Positions 42,353 to 51,058 of a DNA stretch of 64,000 nucleotides are shown piece by piece; the stretch's first letter is position 1, and each line of letters starts with the position of its first letter. Origin of the DNA: Novosphingobium indicum (lineage in GTDB: Bacteria > Pseudomonadota > Alphaproteobacteria > Sphingomonadales > Sphingomonadaceae); NCBI RefSeq assembly GCF_014645195.1, contig NZ_BMLK01000023.1, forward strand, positions 1-64,000. Direction: 5' to 3'. Position numbers and translations under genes: made by a program. The notes beneath the pieces are model-generated. The model did not search any database. It was not told where the DNA came from and was given only the letters and a program-made list of their open reading frames with translations.

Positions 42353-43140
42353 GTCAGCCCGTCCAACCAACTGCGCGTTGCATCGAGCACCGCCCTGGCC
42401 CGAAGCGCGGGATGCGCAAACGCCTCTCGCAGGGCCGCGCTGCGAAGCTCGATGGAAAGCGGGATATTCTCGGGCAGCGCCGCTACCATCGCGGCCAGCG
42501 GCAGGACGCCCTCGCCGCACTGTTCGCGCAAATCGATGGCATCGGTGATTACGGCATCGAAGTCCGCCGGCTCCGGCCTTTCGCCGCGCGCATCGCAGAT
42601 CTGCGCGTAGGGCAGCAGCGCCCGATCGATCGCCGCAATCTGGTCGATGCTCGTGCCCGAGCGGTCGACGTGGATCGGATCGATCAACACAGCCCGCAAG
42701 GGATGGCCGACCCGATCGAGAATGGCGAGCGCCTGCCTCAGGTCCTTCACTTCGGTGAATATCCCGAACTCCAGCGCGACGCGCATCCCCGAACCCTCCG
42801 CATGCCGACACAGCGCCGCCAGCTTGTCGGCCGTAGCGCCGTGATCGGGATCGGACGAAACGCATAGCACGTTGGCCGCGCCCAGTTCCGCCCCGACATC
42901 GATCACCTTGCGATGATCGTCGAGCGCGGAATCGGGCTTGATCCAGATGACCTCGACATCGAGCACCGGCAGCCCGGTGCCATTCAGCGCCGCGCGGGTC
43001 TCGCGGGTTGTCTGCGCCGTCCACTCGGACGGTTCGACCCAGAGGCCGACCGCGTCGTATCCCGCCGCTCTCCCCGCCTCGACGACGTCGACGGCGCCGA
43101 ATTCGGGCAACACGCCCGATGCCAGCGAAAGCTTGTGCAT
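42349..43140 (-). CDS. sugar-phosphate-isomerase/AP-endonuclease-2-like TIM-barrel protein
   Basis: A 263-residue TIM-barrel protein of the xylose-isomerase-like family. LASGVLPEF starts the barrel, RVALEFGIFTEVKDL holds the metal-ligand Glu, and LIDPIHVDRSG and PLSIELRSAALREAF follow. Members isomerise or cleave sugars and also 2-pyrone-type or hydroxylated ring compounds. The ATG at 43140 follows GGGAGAGGG. In the operon it lies between the Rieske oxygenase gene and the EthD-like gene. Confidence 0.82.
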   Translation of the reverse strand: MHKLSLASGVLPEFGAVDVVEAGRAAGYDAVGLWVEPSEWTAQTTRETRAALNGTGLPVLDVEVIWIKPDSALDDHRKVIDVGAELGAANVLCVSSDPDHGATADKLAALCRHAEGSGMRVALEFGIFTEVKDLRQALAILDRVGHPLRAVLIDPIHVDRSGTSIDQIAAIDRALLPYAQICDARGERPEPADFDAVITDAIDLREQCGEGVLPLAAMVAALPENIPLSIELRSAALREAFAHPALRARAVLDATRSWLDGLT

Positions 43141-43169
43141 GCGGCCCTCTCCCGGCTCGCGTTTCAGGA

Positions 43170-44345
43170 TCACATCTTCGGTTCGGGCGTCGAAGGATCG
43201 TCTTCGAGATACCAGTTCAGCCATTCGTGGAAGAACTGGTTGCCGCGCTCGTTACGGCCGAACACCAGTTCGTCATGCGCACCGGATTCCAGCCCCTTCT
43301 GGATCTGCATGCCGATCACGTAGTCTTCCTCGTACGTGACGTCGCGGAAGAAGTTCATCGCCGCTTCCACGGCCTCGCGGTCGGCATCGTCCTTCACCGG
43401 CTCGCGGCGCAGGTAGTTGAGCACCGTGCGGTTCTTGTCGGGCGTCGGCCCCGGGAACAGCTGCGCGACCTGGGTGATCTCGGGCGCTACGAAAATGGAC
43501 ACGTTCGGGAAGAAGATGCGCACGAAGTCGTAGCCTTCATTCTCGCACTCGCCCCACTTCTCGCGCGGCACGTCCTTGAGCTGCTCGGCAATGGTGTGCT
43601 GCGGAAAGCCGATACGCATGTTCGGGCCGAAGCCCTCGTAATGCGTGGTATTCGAGGGCGTTCGCGGAAAGATCGTGTCCGGATGCAGCGACTTGAAGTG
43701 ATAGCCTTCCAGATAGCCGTCGAAGGCGATTTTCCAGTTGGCGCCCTCGATCGTGCGGTTGCCGAGATAGGTCCAGTTGGCAAAATCCAGCGCCTCGAAG
43801 TCCTCAAGATAGCCCCGGAAGTAGGTATCGAGGTTCATCGGTGCGTTGGGCGTGAGACACACGAAGATCATGCCCGCGCGTTCTTCGCACGGCAGCTCGC
43901 GCAGCCCCATCTGCGACTTGTCGACATCGCCGAACGTACTCGCCTCCGCAATGCCGATCAGCTTGCCGTCTGCCCCGAACGTCCAGGAGTGGTACTTGCA
44001 GGTAAAGCGGGCGCAGTTGCCCTTGCCTTCGGCGACCGGCGCGCCGCGGTGCGAACAGACGTTGAGAAAGGCGCGGACCTTGCCCTGCTTGTCGCGGTTG
44101 ATCAGCACCGGCATGCCGACCGCTTCCATCGCCTTGTAATCGCCGGGATTGGGCAACTCAGCGGTAAATGCCAGCATCAGCGGCGTACGCTTGAACACAA
44201 GCTCCATCTCGGCATTGAACTGGTCTTTGTCGGTATAGGTCTTCGACGGCACCCGCAGCGGCTTGTCGGTCTGGAAGGTCTTCTTGTTCTCGACGTAGTC
44301 GAGCATGATTTCTGCGACGTCGCCAAGCTGCTTCAAGCGGTCCAC
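43170..44345 (-). CDS. Rieske non-heme iron oxygenase alpha subunit (pair C, copy 1; GTG start)
   Basis: A 391-residue alpha subunit. Cys97, His99, Cys116 and His119 ligate the [2Fe-2S] cluster (CSHRGAPV...CKYHSW). Glu213, His216 and His221 (EGYHFKSLH) make the iron site. GTG 44345 is preceded by GGGAGAAG and lines up with the start of the paralogue at 51059-52243 (both open with a short helical segment ending LDYVEN or LNFVET). The longer in-frame extension has no ribosome-binding site. The operon continues with a TIM-barrel and an EthD-like gene. Confidence 0.9.
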   Translation of the reverse strand: MDRLKQLGDVAEIMLDYVENKKTFQTDKPLRVPSKTYTDKDQFNAEMELVFKRTPLMLAFTAELPNPGDYKAMEAVGMPVLINRDKQGKVRAFLNVCSHRGAPVAEGKGNCARFTCKYHSWTFGADGKLIGIAEASTFGDVDKSQMGLRELPCEERAGMIFVCLTPNAPMNLDTYFRGYLEDFEALDFANWTYLGNRTIEGANWKIAFDGYLEGYHFKSLHPDTIFPRTPSNTTHYEGFGPNMRIGFPQHTIAEQLKDVPREKWGECENEGYDFVRIFFPNVSIFVAPEITQVAQLFPGPTPDKNRTVLNYLRREPVKDDADREAVEAAMNFFRDVTYEEDYVIGMQIQKGLESGAHDELVFGRNERGNQFFHEWLNWYLEDDPSTPEPKM

Positions 44346-44440
44346 GGTCTTCTCCCGGATTTGATTTTTCGAAGGCAAGTCTGGGCGAACGGCCGATTGG
44401 CGGCAAGCTGAACAAGGTGCTAGTTCCTTCGGCAATCTTG

Positions 44441-44455
44441 GCACTTTGGACAGTT
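44441..44455 (+). promoter_or_regulatory. weak copy of the recurring element before the acyl-CoA synthetase
   Basis: GCACTTTGGACAGTT matches 9 of 15 positions of the 40710 element (CAC at the left, GACAG at the right). It lies 34 bp before the ATG of the synthetase at 44490, in the region shared with the divergent Rieske gene. Confidence 0.35.
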
Positions 44456-44489
44456 GGCCTAGCCTATCGATCAAGGGCACTCATGCGGC

Positions 44490-46124
44490 ATGACGGAGAG
44501 GAAAAGCCCACCTTGGGCATGGCTTGAGATACCACCGCCGCATCTGGCCGCCTATGCCGGCACCGGCGTGTGGGACGAACGCACCATCGCCGAGCAGGCA
44601 ACCGCGCTTGCCGAGGCCGATCCGGGTTTCGTAGCCCTGATCGAGGGCGATGAGCAGGTCTCGCGGGCACAGATCGTGGCCGATGCCGAAGCCTTGTCCG
44701 CAGCGATGCACGCCCGTGGGCTGCGACCGGGCGACGTGATCGCCTTTCAGGTTCCCAACTGGCGCGAGGCCATGGTGATCAACACCGCCGCAGCCATGTC
44801 CGGGCTGGTCGTCAACCCGATCGTGCCTATCTACCGGGACCATGAAGTCACCCTGATGCTGGGGGACTGCGGCGCCAAGGCCTTCTTCGTGGCATCCACA
44901 TTCCGCAAATATGACTTCGCGGCAATGGCGACTCGCATTCGGGCGAACCTGCCCGAGCTGGATCATGTCTTCACCGTACGCGGTGAGGGGCCGGATGATT
45001 ATGCCGCGCTGATCGCCGAAGGACGCGACATGTCCTTTGCGCGGCCCAAGGTCGACCCGCTCGGCGTGAAGATGGTGCTTTATACCTCGGGCACGACCGG
45101 CAGGCCCAAGGGCGTGCTGCACAGCCACGTCTCGATTGCCCGCATCCTTCGGGAAAGCGGCGACTACTGGGGTATTGCCCCCGGTGAGGCCACGCTTATG
45201 CCTTCCCCGGTCACCCATGTCTCGGGATACGCGAACGGCCTCGAAGCCCCGTTCATCTGCGGCACGCGCACTGTGCTGATGGAAAGCTGGAATGCCGAGG
45301 AAGCACTCGCGCTGATCGACCGGCACCAGCTCGTCGGCACAGTGGCGGCGACCCCGTTCCTAGTCGAGCTGGCTGCGGCAGCGCGCAAGGCAGGCAATCC
45401 CCTGCCAAGCTTCCGCTTCTTCGCCTGCGGTGGTGCAGCCGTACCCAACGACCTGATCCCTGCCGCCAATGCCGCGTTCGCCAACTGCCGCGCCTTTCGC
45501 GTCTTCGGTGCTTCGGAAGTTCCGCTGGTCACTTTCGGTTGGCCCAACGTCGAAACCCTAGCGGCCACAACCGATGGCGCCATCGTCGACTATGGCGTGC
45601 GGATCGTCGACTATGAGGACCGCGACCTGCCCGATGGCCAGGAAGGCGAAATCCTCGCGCGCGGCCCGGGGATGATGCTGGGCTATGCAGACGAGGCGCA
45701 GAGCCGTGAAGCGATCACGACCGACGGCTATTTCCGTACCGGCGATCTCGGCGTGCGCAGTCCGGAAGGCGCGATCACGATTACCGGCCGCAAGAAGGAC
45801 CTTATCATTCGCGGCGGCGAGAATATCTCCGCCAAGGAAATAGAGGACGTGCTGCACGGCCACCCGCAGGTGCGCGAAGCAGCCGTAGTCGCCATGCCGC
45901 ACGCTCGTCTCGGCGAAGGTGTATGCGCCTATATTCTGGCCGAGGGAGCGGCGCCGTCTGCACAGGATCTGGCGGCACATGTGGCAGCCAGCGGCCTTGC
46001 CAAGCAGAAAATCCCGGAACGCTTCGAGTTTCGCGAGGACTTCCCGCGTACGGCTTCGGGCAAGGTCCGCAAGGACCAGTTGCGCGCCGACGTGAAGGCT
46101 CTGGTGGAAGCCGCCGAAGCCTGA
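44490..46124 (+). CDS. acyl-CoA synthetase (AMP-forming)
   Basis: A 544-residue ANL-superfamily ligase that activates a carboxylic acid to its CoA ester with ATP. The P-loop-like YTSGTTGRPKGVLHSH lies at 198-213, GYFRTGDLG at about 412, GRKKDLIIRGGENIS follows, and the C-terminal TASGKVRK holds the catalytic Lys near 524. The substrate pocket cannot be predicted reliably. As the only CoA ligase in the window it is the probable entry point that feeds the acyl-CoA operon at 11629-20739. It diverges from the pair-C Rieske gene. Confidence 0.92.
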   Translation: MTERKSPPWAWLEIPPPHLAAYAGTGVWDERTIAEQATALAEADPGFVALIEGDEQVSRAQIVADAEALSAAMHARGLRPGDVIAFQVPNWREAMVINTAAAMSGLVVNPIVPIYRDHEVTLMLGDCGAKAFFVASTFRKYDFAAMATRIRANLPELDHVFTVRGEGPDDYAALIAEGRDMSFARPKVDPLGVKMVLYTSGTTGRPKGVLHSHVSIARILRESGDYWGIAPGEATLMPSPVTHVSGYANGLEAPFICGTRTVLMESWNAEEALALIDRHQLVGTVAATPFLVELAAAARKAGNPLPSFRFFACGGAAVPNDLIPAANAAFANCRAFRVFGASEVPLVTFGWPNVETLAATTDGAIVDYGVRIVDYEDRDLPDGQEGEILARGPGMMLGYADEAQSREAITTDGYFRTGDLGVRSPEGAITITGRKKDLIIRGGENISAKEIEDVLHGHPQVREAAVVAMPHARLGEGVCAYILAEGAAPSAQDLAAHVAASGLAKQKIPERFEFREDFPRTASGKVRKDQLRADVKALVEAAEA

Positions 46125-46133
46125 AACGAAATC

Positions 46134-46161
46134 GGCGGCGGCACCTTTCGATACCGCCGCC
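46134..46161. terminator. GC-rich hairpin between convergent genes
   Basis: GGCGGCGG (46134-46141) and CCGCCGCC (46154-46161) form an 8-bp stem with a 12-nt loop between the synthetase and the leftward flavoprotein gene. The flanking T-tracts are poor, so this is a weak or rho-assisted terminator. Confidence 0.5.
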
Positions 46162-46184
46162 GCCCTTCCTCCCCAGGAAGTGCT

Positions 46185-47654
46185 TCAGATCCAGTTCGCT
46201 CCGGCAGCGTGGGCACCCGCGCGGCGGCCGAAATAGCTGCCCGGCCCGAGACTGAGGCCGCTGGCATAGGCCTTGCCCGAGCGCGGGATATGCGCCGCGC
46301 TGGCACCCACGACATAAAGGCCGGGTATCTCGTTCGACTTCAGGTCGAGCGCGCGGCCGACCTCGTCGGTCTTGATCCCGCCGAGCGTGATGAACAGATA
46401 GCTCGACTTATCGAAGCTGATATCGAACGCTGCAAACGCACCCTTGTTGAGCGGCTTGATCCAGTCGGGATGCTTGTGAAAGCGCGTGTCGACACCTTTT
46501 TCGGCATCGGCATTGTAGTCCGCCAGGGTCCGCACCAGCGAACCGGTCGGCAGGTCCAGCCCGGCTTCCATCTCCTCGATCGTTTCCCAGCCGTCGACCA
46601 GCGTATGATTGCTGAACGGGTTTTCGGGGTAGGCGAAGATTTCCTCGTCGAGGATCAGGTAGGCCGTCTGCCCCGGCTGCTCCATCACGAAATTCGCCAG
46701 ACGGCCATGATAGACGTCCTCGGCCACGAAACACTCGCCGTTGCGGTTGACGATGATGCCCTTGATGAGCTGCGCGGGCGGATAGATCGAGGCCGTTGGG
46801 ATTACCCCGTCCATCGCGATCGCATGGGCGCCCGCCGACAGGCCGAGCCGCACACCGGCGCCGTCGTTGCTGGGGATCGCCAGCGGTTCGCTGGTCTCGC
46901 TCAAGAGCGGCAGGTGTTCCTTCAGCAGCGGCTCGCACAGGTTGTGGCTGCCGCAGGCGATGATCACGCCGCGCCGGGCCTTGACGAAGAAGGTGCCGGT
47001 GGTCTGCTTGACCTTGACGCCGACCACTCGGCCGTCGTCGTCCTTCACCAGCGCGATCACGGCGCTGTCGTAGATCGCGGCGATGCCCTCGTCCTCGCAG
47101 CGCTGAATGAGCGGCTGCATGCCCGCTGCCCCCGCATTCTCGCCGGCGCCCGCCACCTTGTGCCCGCGCGGAGCCGGTCGCGCCGCTTCGCGATAGGGCC
47201 AGGCCTTTTCGTTGCCCGTCCACATCAGGCAAGTGGTATCCAGCAGGAACACCGCCTTGCCGCCGAAGTAGCTGCGTTCGAACGGCACGCCCTGCGCTTC
47301 CAGCCAGTCGAAATGCGCCTTGCTGTCCCTGCAGAACGCAAGCGCTGCATTGGGATCGAGCGGGTCGCAGCTGGCCATGAGGAACGCGGCCATCTGCTCG
47401 GCGTCGTCCTCGTAGCCCGCCGCTTCCTGTACCGCTGTGCCTCCGCCCAGATAGAAGATGCCGGACGACATGGCGCTTGCCCCGCCGCCGCCCGAAGCGC
47501 GCTCGACGATCAGCACGTCCGCGCCCGCACGGTGCGCCTCGAGCGCGGCGCAAGTGCCGGCGACGCCCTGCCCGGCGACGACGACATCGACCTCCCGCGC
47601 CCACTGGGCGACATCGGCCGCGGCAACAACTTCGGGTATCTCGGCGGCACTCAT
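46185..47654 (-). CDS. FAD-dependent dehydrogenase, fumarate-reductase/KstD-like
   Basis: A 489-residue flavoprotein. VAGQGVAGTCAALEAHRAGA binds FAD, and RASGGGGASAMSSGIFYLGG follows. The C-terminal YVVGASAAHIPRSGKAYASG is family-typical. It is shorter than the one at 29571 and lacks the KstD-type Y-x3-G loop, so a different ring desaturation or reduction is likely. The ATG at 47654 lies five bases after the SDR stop codon; the longer upstream frame lies within that SDR gene. It forms an SDR-flavoprotein operon. Confidence 0.85.
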   Translation of the reverse strand: MSAAEIPEVVAAADVAQWAREVDVVVAGQGVAGTCAALEAHRAGADVLIVERASGGGGASAMSSGIFYLGGGTAVQEAAGYEDDAEQMAAFLMASCDPLDPNAALAFCRDSKAHFDWLEAQGVPFERSYFGGKAVFLLDTTCLMWTGNEKAWPYREAARPAPRGHKVAGAGENAGAAGMQPLIQRCEDEGIAAIYDSAVIALVKDDDGRVVGVKVKQTTGTFFVKARRGVIIACGSHNLCEPLLKEHLPLLSETSEPLAIPSNDGAGVRLGLSAGAHAIAMDGVIPTASIYPPAQLIKGIIVNRNGECFVAEDVYHGRLANFVMEQPGQTAYLILDEEIFAYPENPFSNHTLVDGWETIEEMEAGLDLPTGSLVRTLADYNADAEKGVDTRFHKHPDWIKPLNKGAFAAFDISFDKSSYLFITLGGIKTDEVGRALDLKSNEIPGLYVVGASAAHIPRSGKAYASGLSLGPGSYFGRRAGAHAAGANWI

Positions 47655-47659
47655 CCTGT

Positions 47660-48463
47660 TCAGCCCTCCATCGCCGCGGCCACGGCGGCGTCGATCTCGC
47701 TCTTCATCGGATTGCGCCGCAGCGTCAGCCCGCCGTTCACCTGCAGGTTCTCTCCGGTCATGAAGCACTCGTCGCTGGCGAGGAAAACGGCAGCGGCAGC
47801 GATGTCGTCCGAGGTGCCGATGCGGCCGAGCGGGTAGCCGGCCAGAAAGGCGTCGAACAGGCCGGGGACCTGCTTGGCGTCATTGGTCATCGGCGTATCG
47901 GTAAGGCCCGGCGAGATCGAGTTGGCGCGCACCCCTTCCGCGCCGAACTCGTGCGCGATGCAGCGGATTACGTGGTCGGCGCCCGCCTTGGTTCCCATGT
48001 AGGCCGCATGATCGTTGAGCATGATCGTGGCCGTAGCGGAGCTGATCTGGATGATCGAGCCGCCCTGCCCGCCCGCCGACCGCATCATCTTGCGCAGCAT
48101 GGCCTGATAGAAATGGAACGGCCCGACGTACTGCAGCATCGTCATCGCCATGAGTTCCTCGTGCGTGGTGTCGAGGAACGGCTTGAGCAGGCCCCAGCCG
48201 GTGGCGTTGATGGCAATGTCGATCCCGCCCAGCTTGCGCGCGGCCTCGTCGGCGAAGGCATCGACGTTGGCCTGATCGATGATATCGCACGCGGCCCACT
48301 CGCATCCGTGCTGCGTGGCAAAGTCGGCCAGCGGGCCTTCCTTGCGGCCCGAGACAAGCACCTTTGCCCCTTCATCGAGGAACCGCGTGGCGATGTGCTG
48401 CCCCATGTTGTCCGGGCTGCTGGCGCCGAGAATGACCGCGCGCTTTCCCTGCAATCTTGCCAT
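47660..48463 (-). CDS. SDR-family oxidoreductase (FabI-like nucleotide motif)
   Basis: A 267-residue SDR. The nucleotide-binding region is LGASSPDNMGQHIA, with the longer S-x4-G-x-x-I pattern of divergent or enoyl-reductase-like SDRs. The catalytic pair is Tyr155/Lys159 (YMGTK), and NNAG is replaced by NATG. This could be an enoyl reductase or a ketoreductase. It starts after a GGAGAG site and precedes the flavoprotein by five bases. It diverges from the SDR at 48623 across 159 bp. Confidence 0.87.
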   Translation of the reverse strand: MARLQGKRAVILGASSPDNMGQHIATRFLDEGAKVLVSGRKEGPLADFATQHGCEWAACDIIDQANVDAFADEAARKLGGIDIAINATGWGLLKPFLDTTHEELMAMTMLQYVGPFHFYQAMLRKMMRSAGGQGGSIIQISSATATIMLNDHAAYMGTKAGADHVIRCIAHEFGAEGVRANSISPGLTDTPMTNDAKQVPGLFDAFLAGYPLGRIGTSDDIAAAAVFLASDECFMTGENLQVNGGLTLRRNPMKSEIDAAVAAAMEG

Positions 48464-48622
48464 GTCGCTCTCCTGTCTTTTTGTCTGATAGGGACGGCTA
48501 GCACGGCAGGGATGCGTTCATTCCTGACCAAAAGTGTAGTGGTCCGGCTCGCCTCCAGGGTTGAAAGGGAGCATTCGCAAGAAACAGGAACACGATTCCG
48601 GTAACGGCAGAGGAACTGATCA

Positions 48623-49384
48623 ATGGATCTCGGATTGAAGGGCAAGAAAGCCATCCTGCTTGGCGCCAACGGCGGCATCGGCCGCGTGGTCGCCCACACG
48701 CTGGCCAAGGAAGGCTGCGACGTCGCAATCTGCGGACGTAACCAGGACAAGGTCGACAAGGTCGTCGCCGAACTCTCCAAGATCGGCGTGAAGACCTATG
48801 GCGAAGCGCTCGACGTTTCCGATGCGGAAACCGTTCCCGCCTTTGTCGAGAAGGCAGCGGGTGAGCTCGGCGGCTGCGACATCTTCATCAGCTTCACCTC
48901 GGTCAATCCCGGCGAAGACACCGATGCCGCATGGGAAACCGTGCTGGGCACCGACATCCTCCCCATGCGCCGCGGCATCGCTGCTGCCCGCCCGTTCCTC
49001 GCCAAGTCCGAGGACGGATCGATCGTGTGCATCAGCTCAACCGGCGCCGTGGAAGAATTCATGGGCGTGCAGCCCTACAACGCGCTCAAGGCAGCGGTGA
49101 TCAACTACAGCGCGGCGCTCTCGCAGGCACTGGCAGCAGAGGGTGTGCGCGCCAACTGCATCACCCCCGGCCCGGTCTGGACCGAGGACGGCCCCTGGCC
49201 GCAGATCAAGGAAGGCGCGCCCGAGTTCTTCGATCAGATCGTCGGCGCCATTCCGGCTGGCCGCATGACCACCGGCGAGGAACTGGCCAACGCGATCGTC
49301 TTCACCGCCTCGCCTGCCTGCAAGGCGATGACGGGCGCGAACATCGTGGTCGACGGCGCCTTCACAAAGCGCGTGCAATTCTGA
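48623..49384 (+). CDS. SDR-family oxidoreductase
   Basis: A 253-residue SDR. LGANGGIG (13-20) binds the nucleotide and Tyr152/Lys156 (PYNALK) is the catalytic pair. The structural NNAG motif is missing; FISFTSVNPG stands in its place. The rest, including ANCITPGPVWTED, follows the family. It is transcribed alone, with a terminator 40 bp after its stop codon. Confidence 0.88.
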   Translation: MDLGLKGKKAILLGANGGIGRVVAHTLAKEGCDVAICGRNQDKVDKVVAELSKIGVKTYGEALDVSDAETVPAFVEKAAGELGGCDIFISFTSVNPGEDTDAAWETVLGTDILPMRRGIAAARPFLAKSEDGSIVCISSTGAVEEFMGVQPYNALKAAVINYSAALSQALAAEGVRANCITPGPVWTEDGPWPQIKEGAPEFFDQIVGAIPAGRMTTGEELANAIVFTASPACKAMTGANIVVDGAFTKRVQF

Positions 49385-49426
49385 TCGACTGATCGATCCT
49401 TTTCCCACCCTCACACAGGGAATCTG

Positions 49427-49459
49427 GCGGCGGGTCCGGTTGGGCTCGCCGCTTTTTTT
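49427..49459 (+). terminator. rho-independent terminator
   Basis: GCGGCGGGTCC / GGGCTCGCCGC forms an 11-bp stem (including G-U pairs) with a GGTT loop, followed directly by seven T residues. It ends the SDR gene at 48623. Confidence 0.92.
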
Positions 49460-49543
49460 GTTAGGTAGAAGCCCGGCGCCAATCAGAAAAAGGCAATTGT
49501 GCCTGTTATTGACTTCAATCCCGCCTTTAAGCTGCACTTCCTA

Positions 49544-49558
49544 TCACAAATGTCAGGT
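49544..49558 (+). promoter_or_regulatory. recurring promoter element TCACAAATGTCAGGT
   Basis: Matches the element at 40710 at 13 of 15 positions and lies 87 bp before the pair-A/C Rieske operon (start 49646). The 186 bp between the SDR terminator and this operon are otherwise AT-richer sequence without a gene. Confidence 0.6.
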
Positions 49559-49645
49559 CAGAATGGGCGCTTTTCTTGACCTCGATCAAGCGCTGAAACG
49601 GGCTTTGTGAGATTTCCTCTCCAACGAAGAAACGGAGAGGCAAGA

Positions 49646-51046
49646 ATGGCTGATTTCGATTCCCGCGACGATTTCCTTCCCGCCCGTTGTCCCGGCCCGG
49701 GCTGGGAAGACATTCTTGCTGCAGACGACATCGCACCGCCGGACTTCGTCGCGCAGGACCAGTACCGCTATCTCGGCTCCGAACCGATCGATGCGAAGCG
49801 CTATTACGATCCGGAATTCTTCGCGCTCGAGAATGAACGCATGTGGCCCCGCGTGTGGCAGTTCGCCGCGCGCGAAGAGGATCTGCCCGAACCGGGCGAC
49901 TACGTCACCTATGAGAACGCCGGTCGTTCCTACCTGATCGTGCGGCAGGCCGACGGCGAAGTGAAGGCCTTCCACAATGTCTGCCTTCACCGTGGCCGCA
50001 AGCTCGCCACCAACAATGGCAATGCGGACCAGTTCCTGTGCCCCTTCCACGGCTTTTCGTGGAACCCGGACGGTTCGCTGCGCAACATCCCGTGCCGCTG
50101 GGACTTCGGCCATCTTTCCGACGAGAAGATGCAGCTTCCCGAAGCCAGCGTCGGTCGCTGGCAGGGCTACATTTTCGTGCGCGAAAGCGAAGAAGGCTCC
50201 TCGCTGGAGGAATTCCTCAGCCCGCTGCCCGAGTACTTCAAGCGCTGGAAGCACGAGGAATGCGTGACGGTCGCGTGGGTCGGCAAGGTCGTGAAGGCCA
50301 ACTGGAAGATCACCATGGAAGCCTTCATGGAAAGCTACCACGCCTACGTCACGCACCCGCAGCTCATGCCTTTCACCGGCGATGCGAACGCGGCCTATCA
50401 CGTTCTTTCCGACCATGTGAACGTGAACTACACGCCCTTCGGCGTCGTCAGCCCGCACATCTCGGAAAAGAAGCTTTCCGAGCAGTGGATCATCGAGGAG
50501 TTCGGCAAGTACAACGGCCGCTCCGCCGACAACTACGATGGCGAGGACGATGCCGGTGCGGTCGAGGTACCCGAGGGCCGGACTGCGCGGCAGGCGCTCG
50601 GTGAAGCGATGCGGGCCACGTCGCAGAAGATGTTCGGCGGCGACTACTCGCAGATCTCGGAAAGCGAGCTGCTCGACGCGCTGGTCTACAACGTCTTTCC
50701 GAACTTCGCGCCGTGGGGCGGGTTCATGCCCAACATCGTCTACCGCTGGCGGCCCTGGCCCGATCAGGACCACTGCCTGATGGAAGTGCGCGTAATCGCC
50801 CGCGTACCCGAAGGCGAGCCCCGCCCCAAGGGCGTGCCGATGCACATGCTGGGTGAGGACGAGGACTGGTCCGACGCGCCCGAACTCGGCGTGCTGGGCG
50901 GCGTGGTCGATCAGGACATGTCCAACATGGAACTGACCCACGAAGGCCTGAAAGTCTCGAAGAACCAGAGCGTGGAACTGGGAGACTATCAGGAAGTGCG
51001 CATCCGCCACTTTCACCAGACACTCGACACGTACCTGGCCGATTGA
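49646..51046 (+). CDS. Rieske non-heme iron oxygenase alpha subunit (pair A, copy 2)
   Basis: A 466-residue alpha subunit. Cys113, His115, Cys132 and His135 (CLHRGRKL...CPFHGF) form the Rieske site, and Glu229, His232 and His237 (ESYHAYVTH) the iron site. It is a paralogue of the protein at 25454. The ATG at 49646 follows GGAGAGGCAAG, and the alternative upstream start has no such site. Together with the pair-C copy 12 bp downstream it forms a two-oxygenase operon, so two different hydroxylations may be performed in sequence or two alpha subunits may assemble into one enzyme. Confidence 0.92.
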   Translation: MADFDSRDDFLPARCPGPGWEDILAADDIAPPDFVAQDQYRYLGSEPIDAKRYYDPEFFALENERMWPRVWQFAAREEDLPEPGDYVTYENAGRSYLIVRQADGEVKAFHNVCLHRGRKLATNNGNADQFLCPFHGFSWNPDGSLRNIPCRWDFGHLSDEKMQLPEASVGRWQGYIFVRESEEGSSLEEFLSPLPEYFKRWKHEECVTVAWVGKVVKANWKITMEAFMESYHAYVTHPQLMPFTGDANAAYHVLSDHVNVNYTPFGVVSPHISEKKLSEQWIIEEFGKYNGRSADNYDGEDDAGAVEVPEGRTARQALGEAMRATSQKMFGGDYSQISESELLDALVYNVFPNFAPWGGFMPNIVYRWRPWPDQDHCLMEVRVIARVPEGEPRPKGVPMHMLGEDEDWSDAPELGVLGGVVDQDMSNMELTHEGLKVSKNQSVELGDYQEVRIRHFHQTLDTYLAD

Positions 51047-51058
51047 GGGAGCCCCCCG

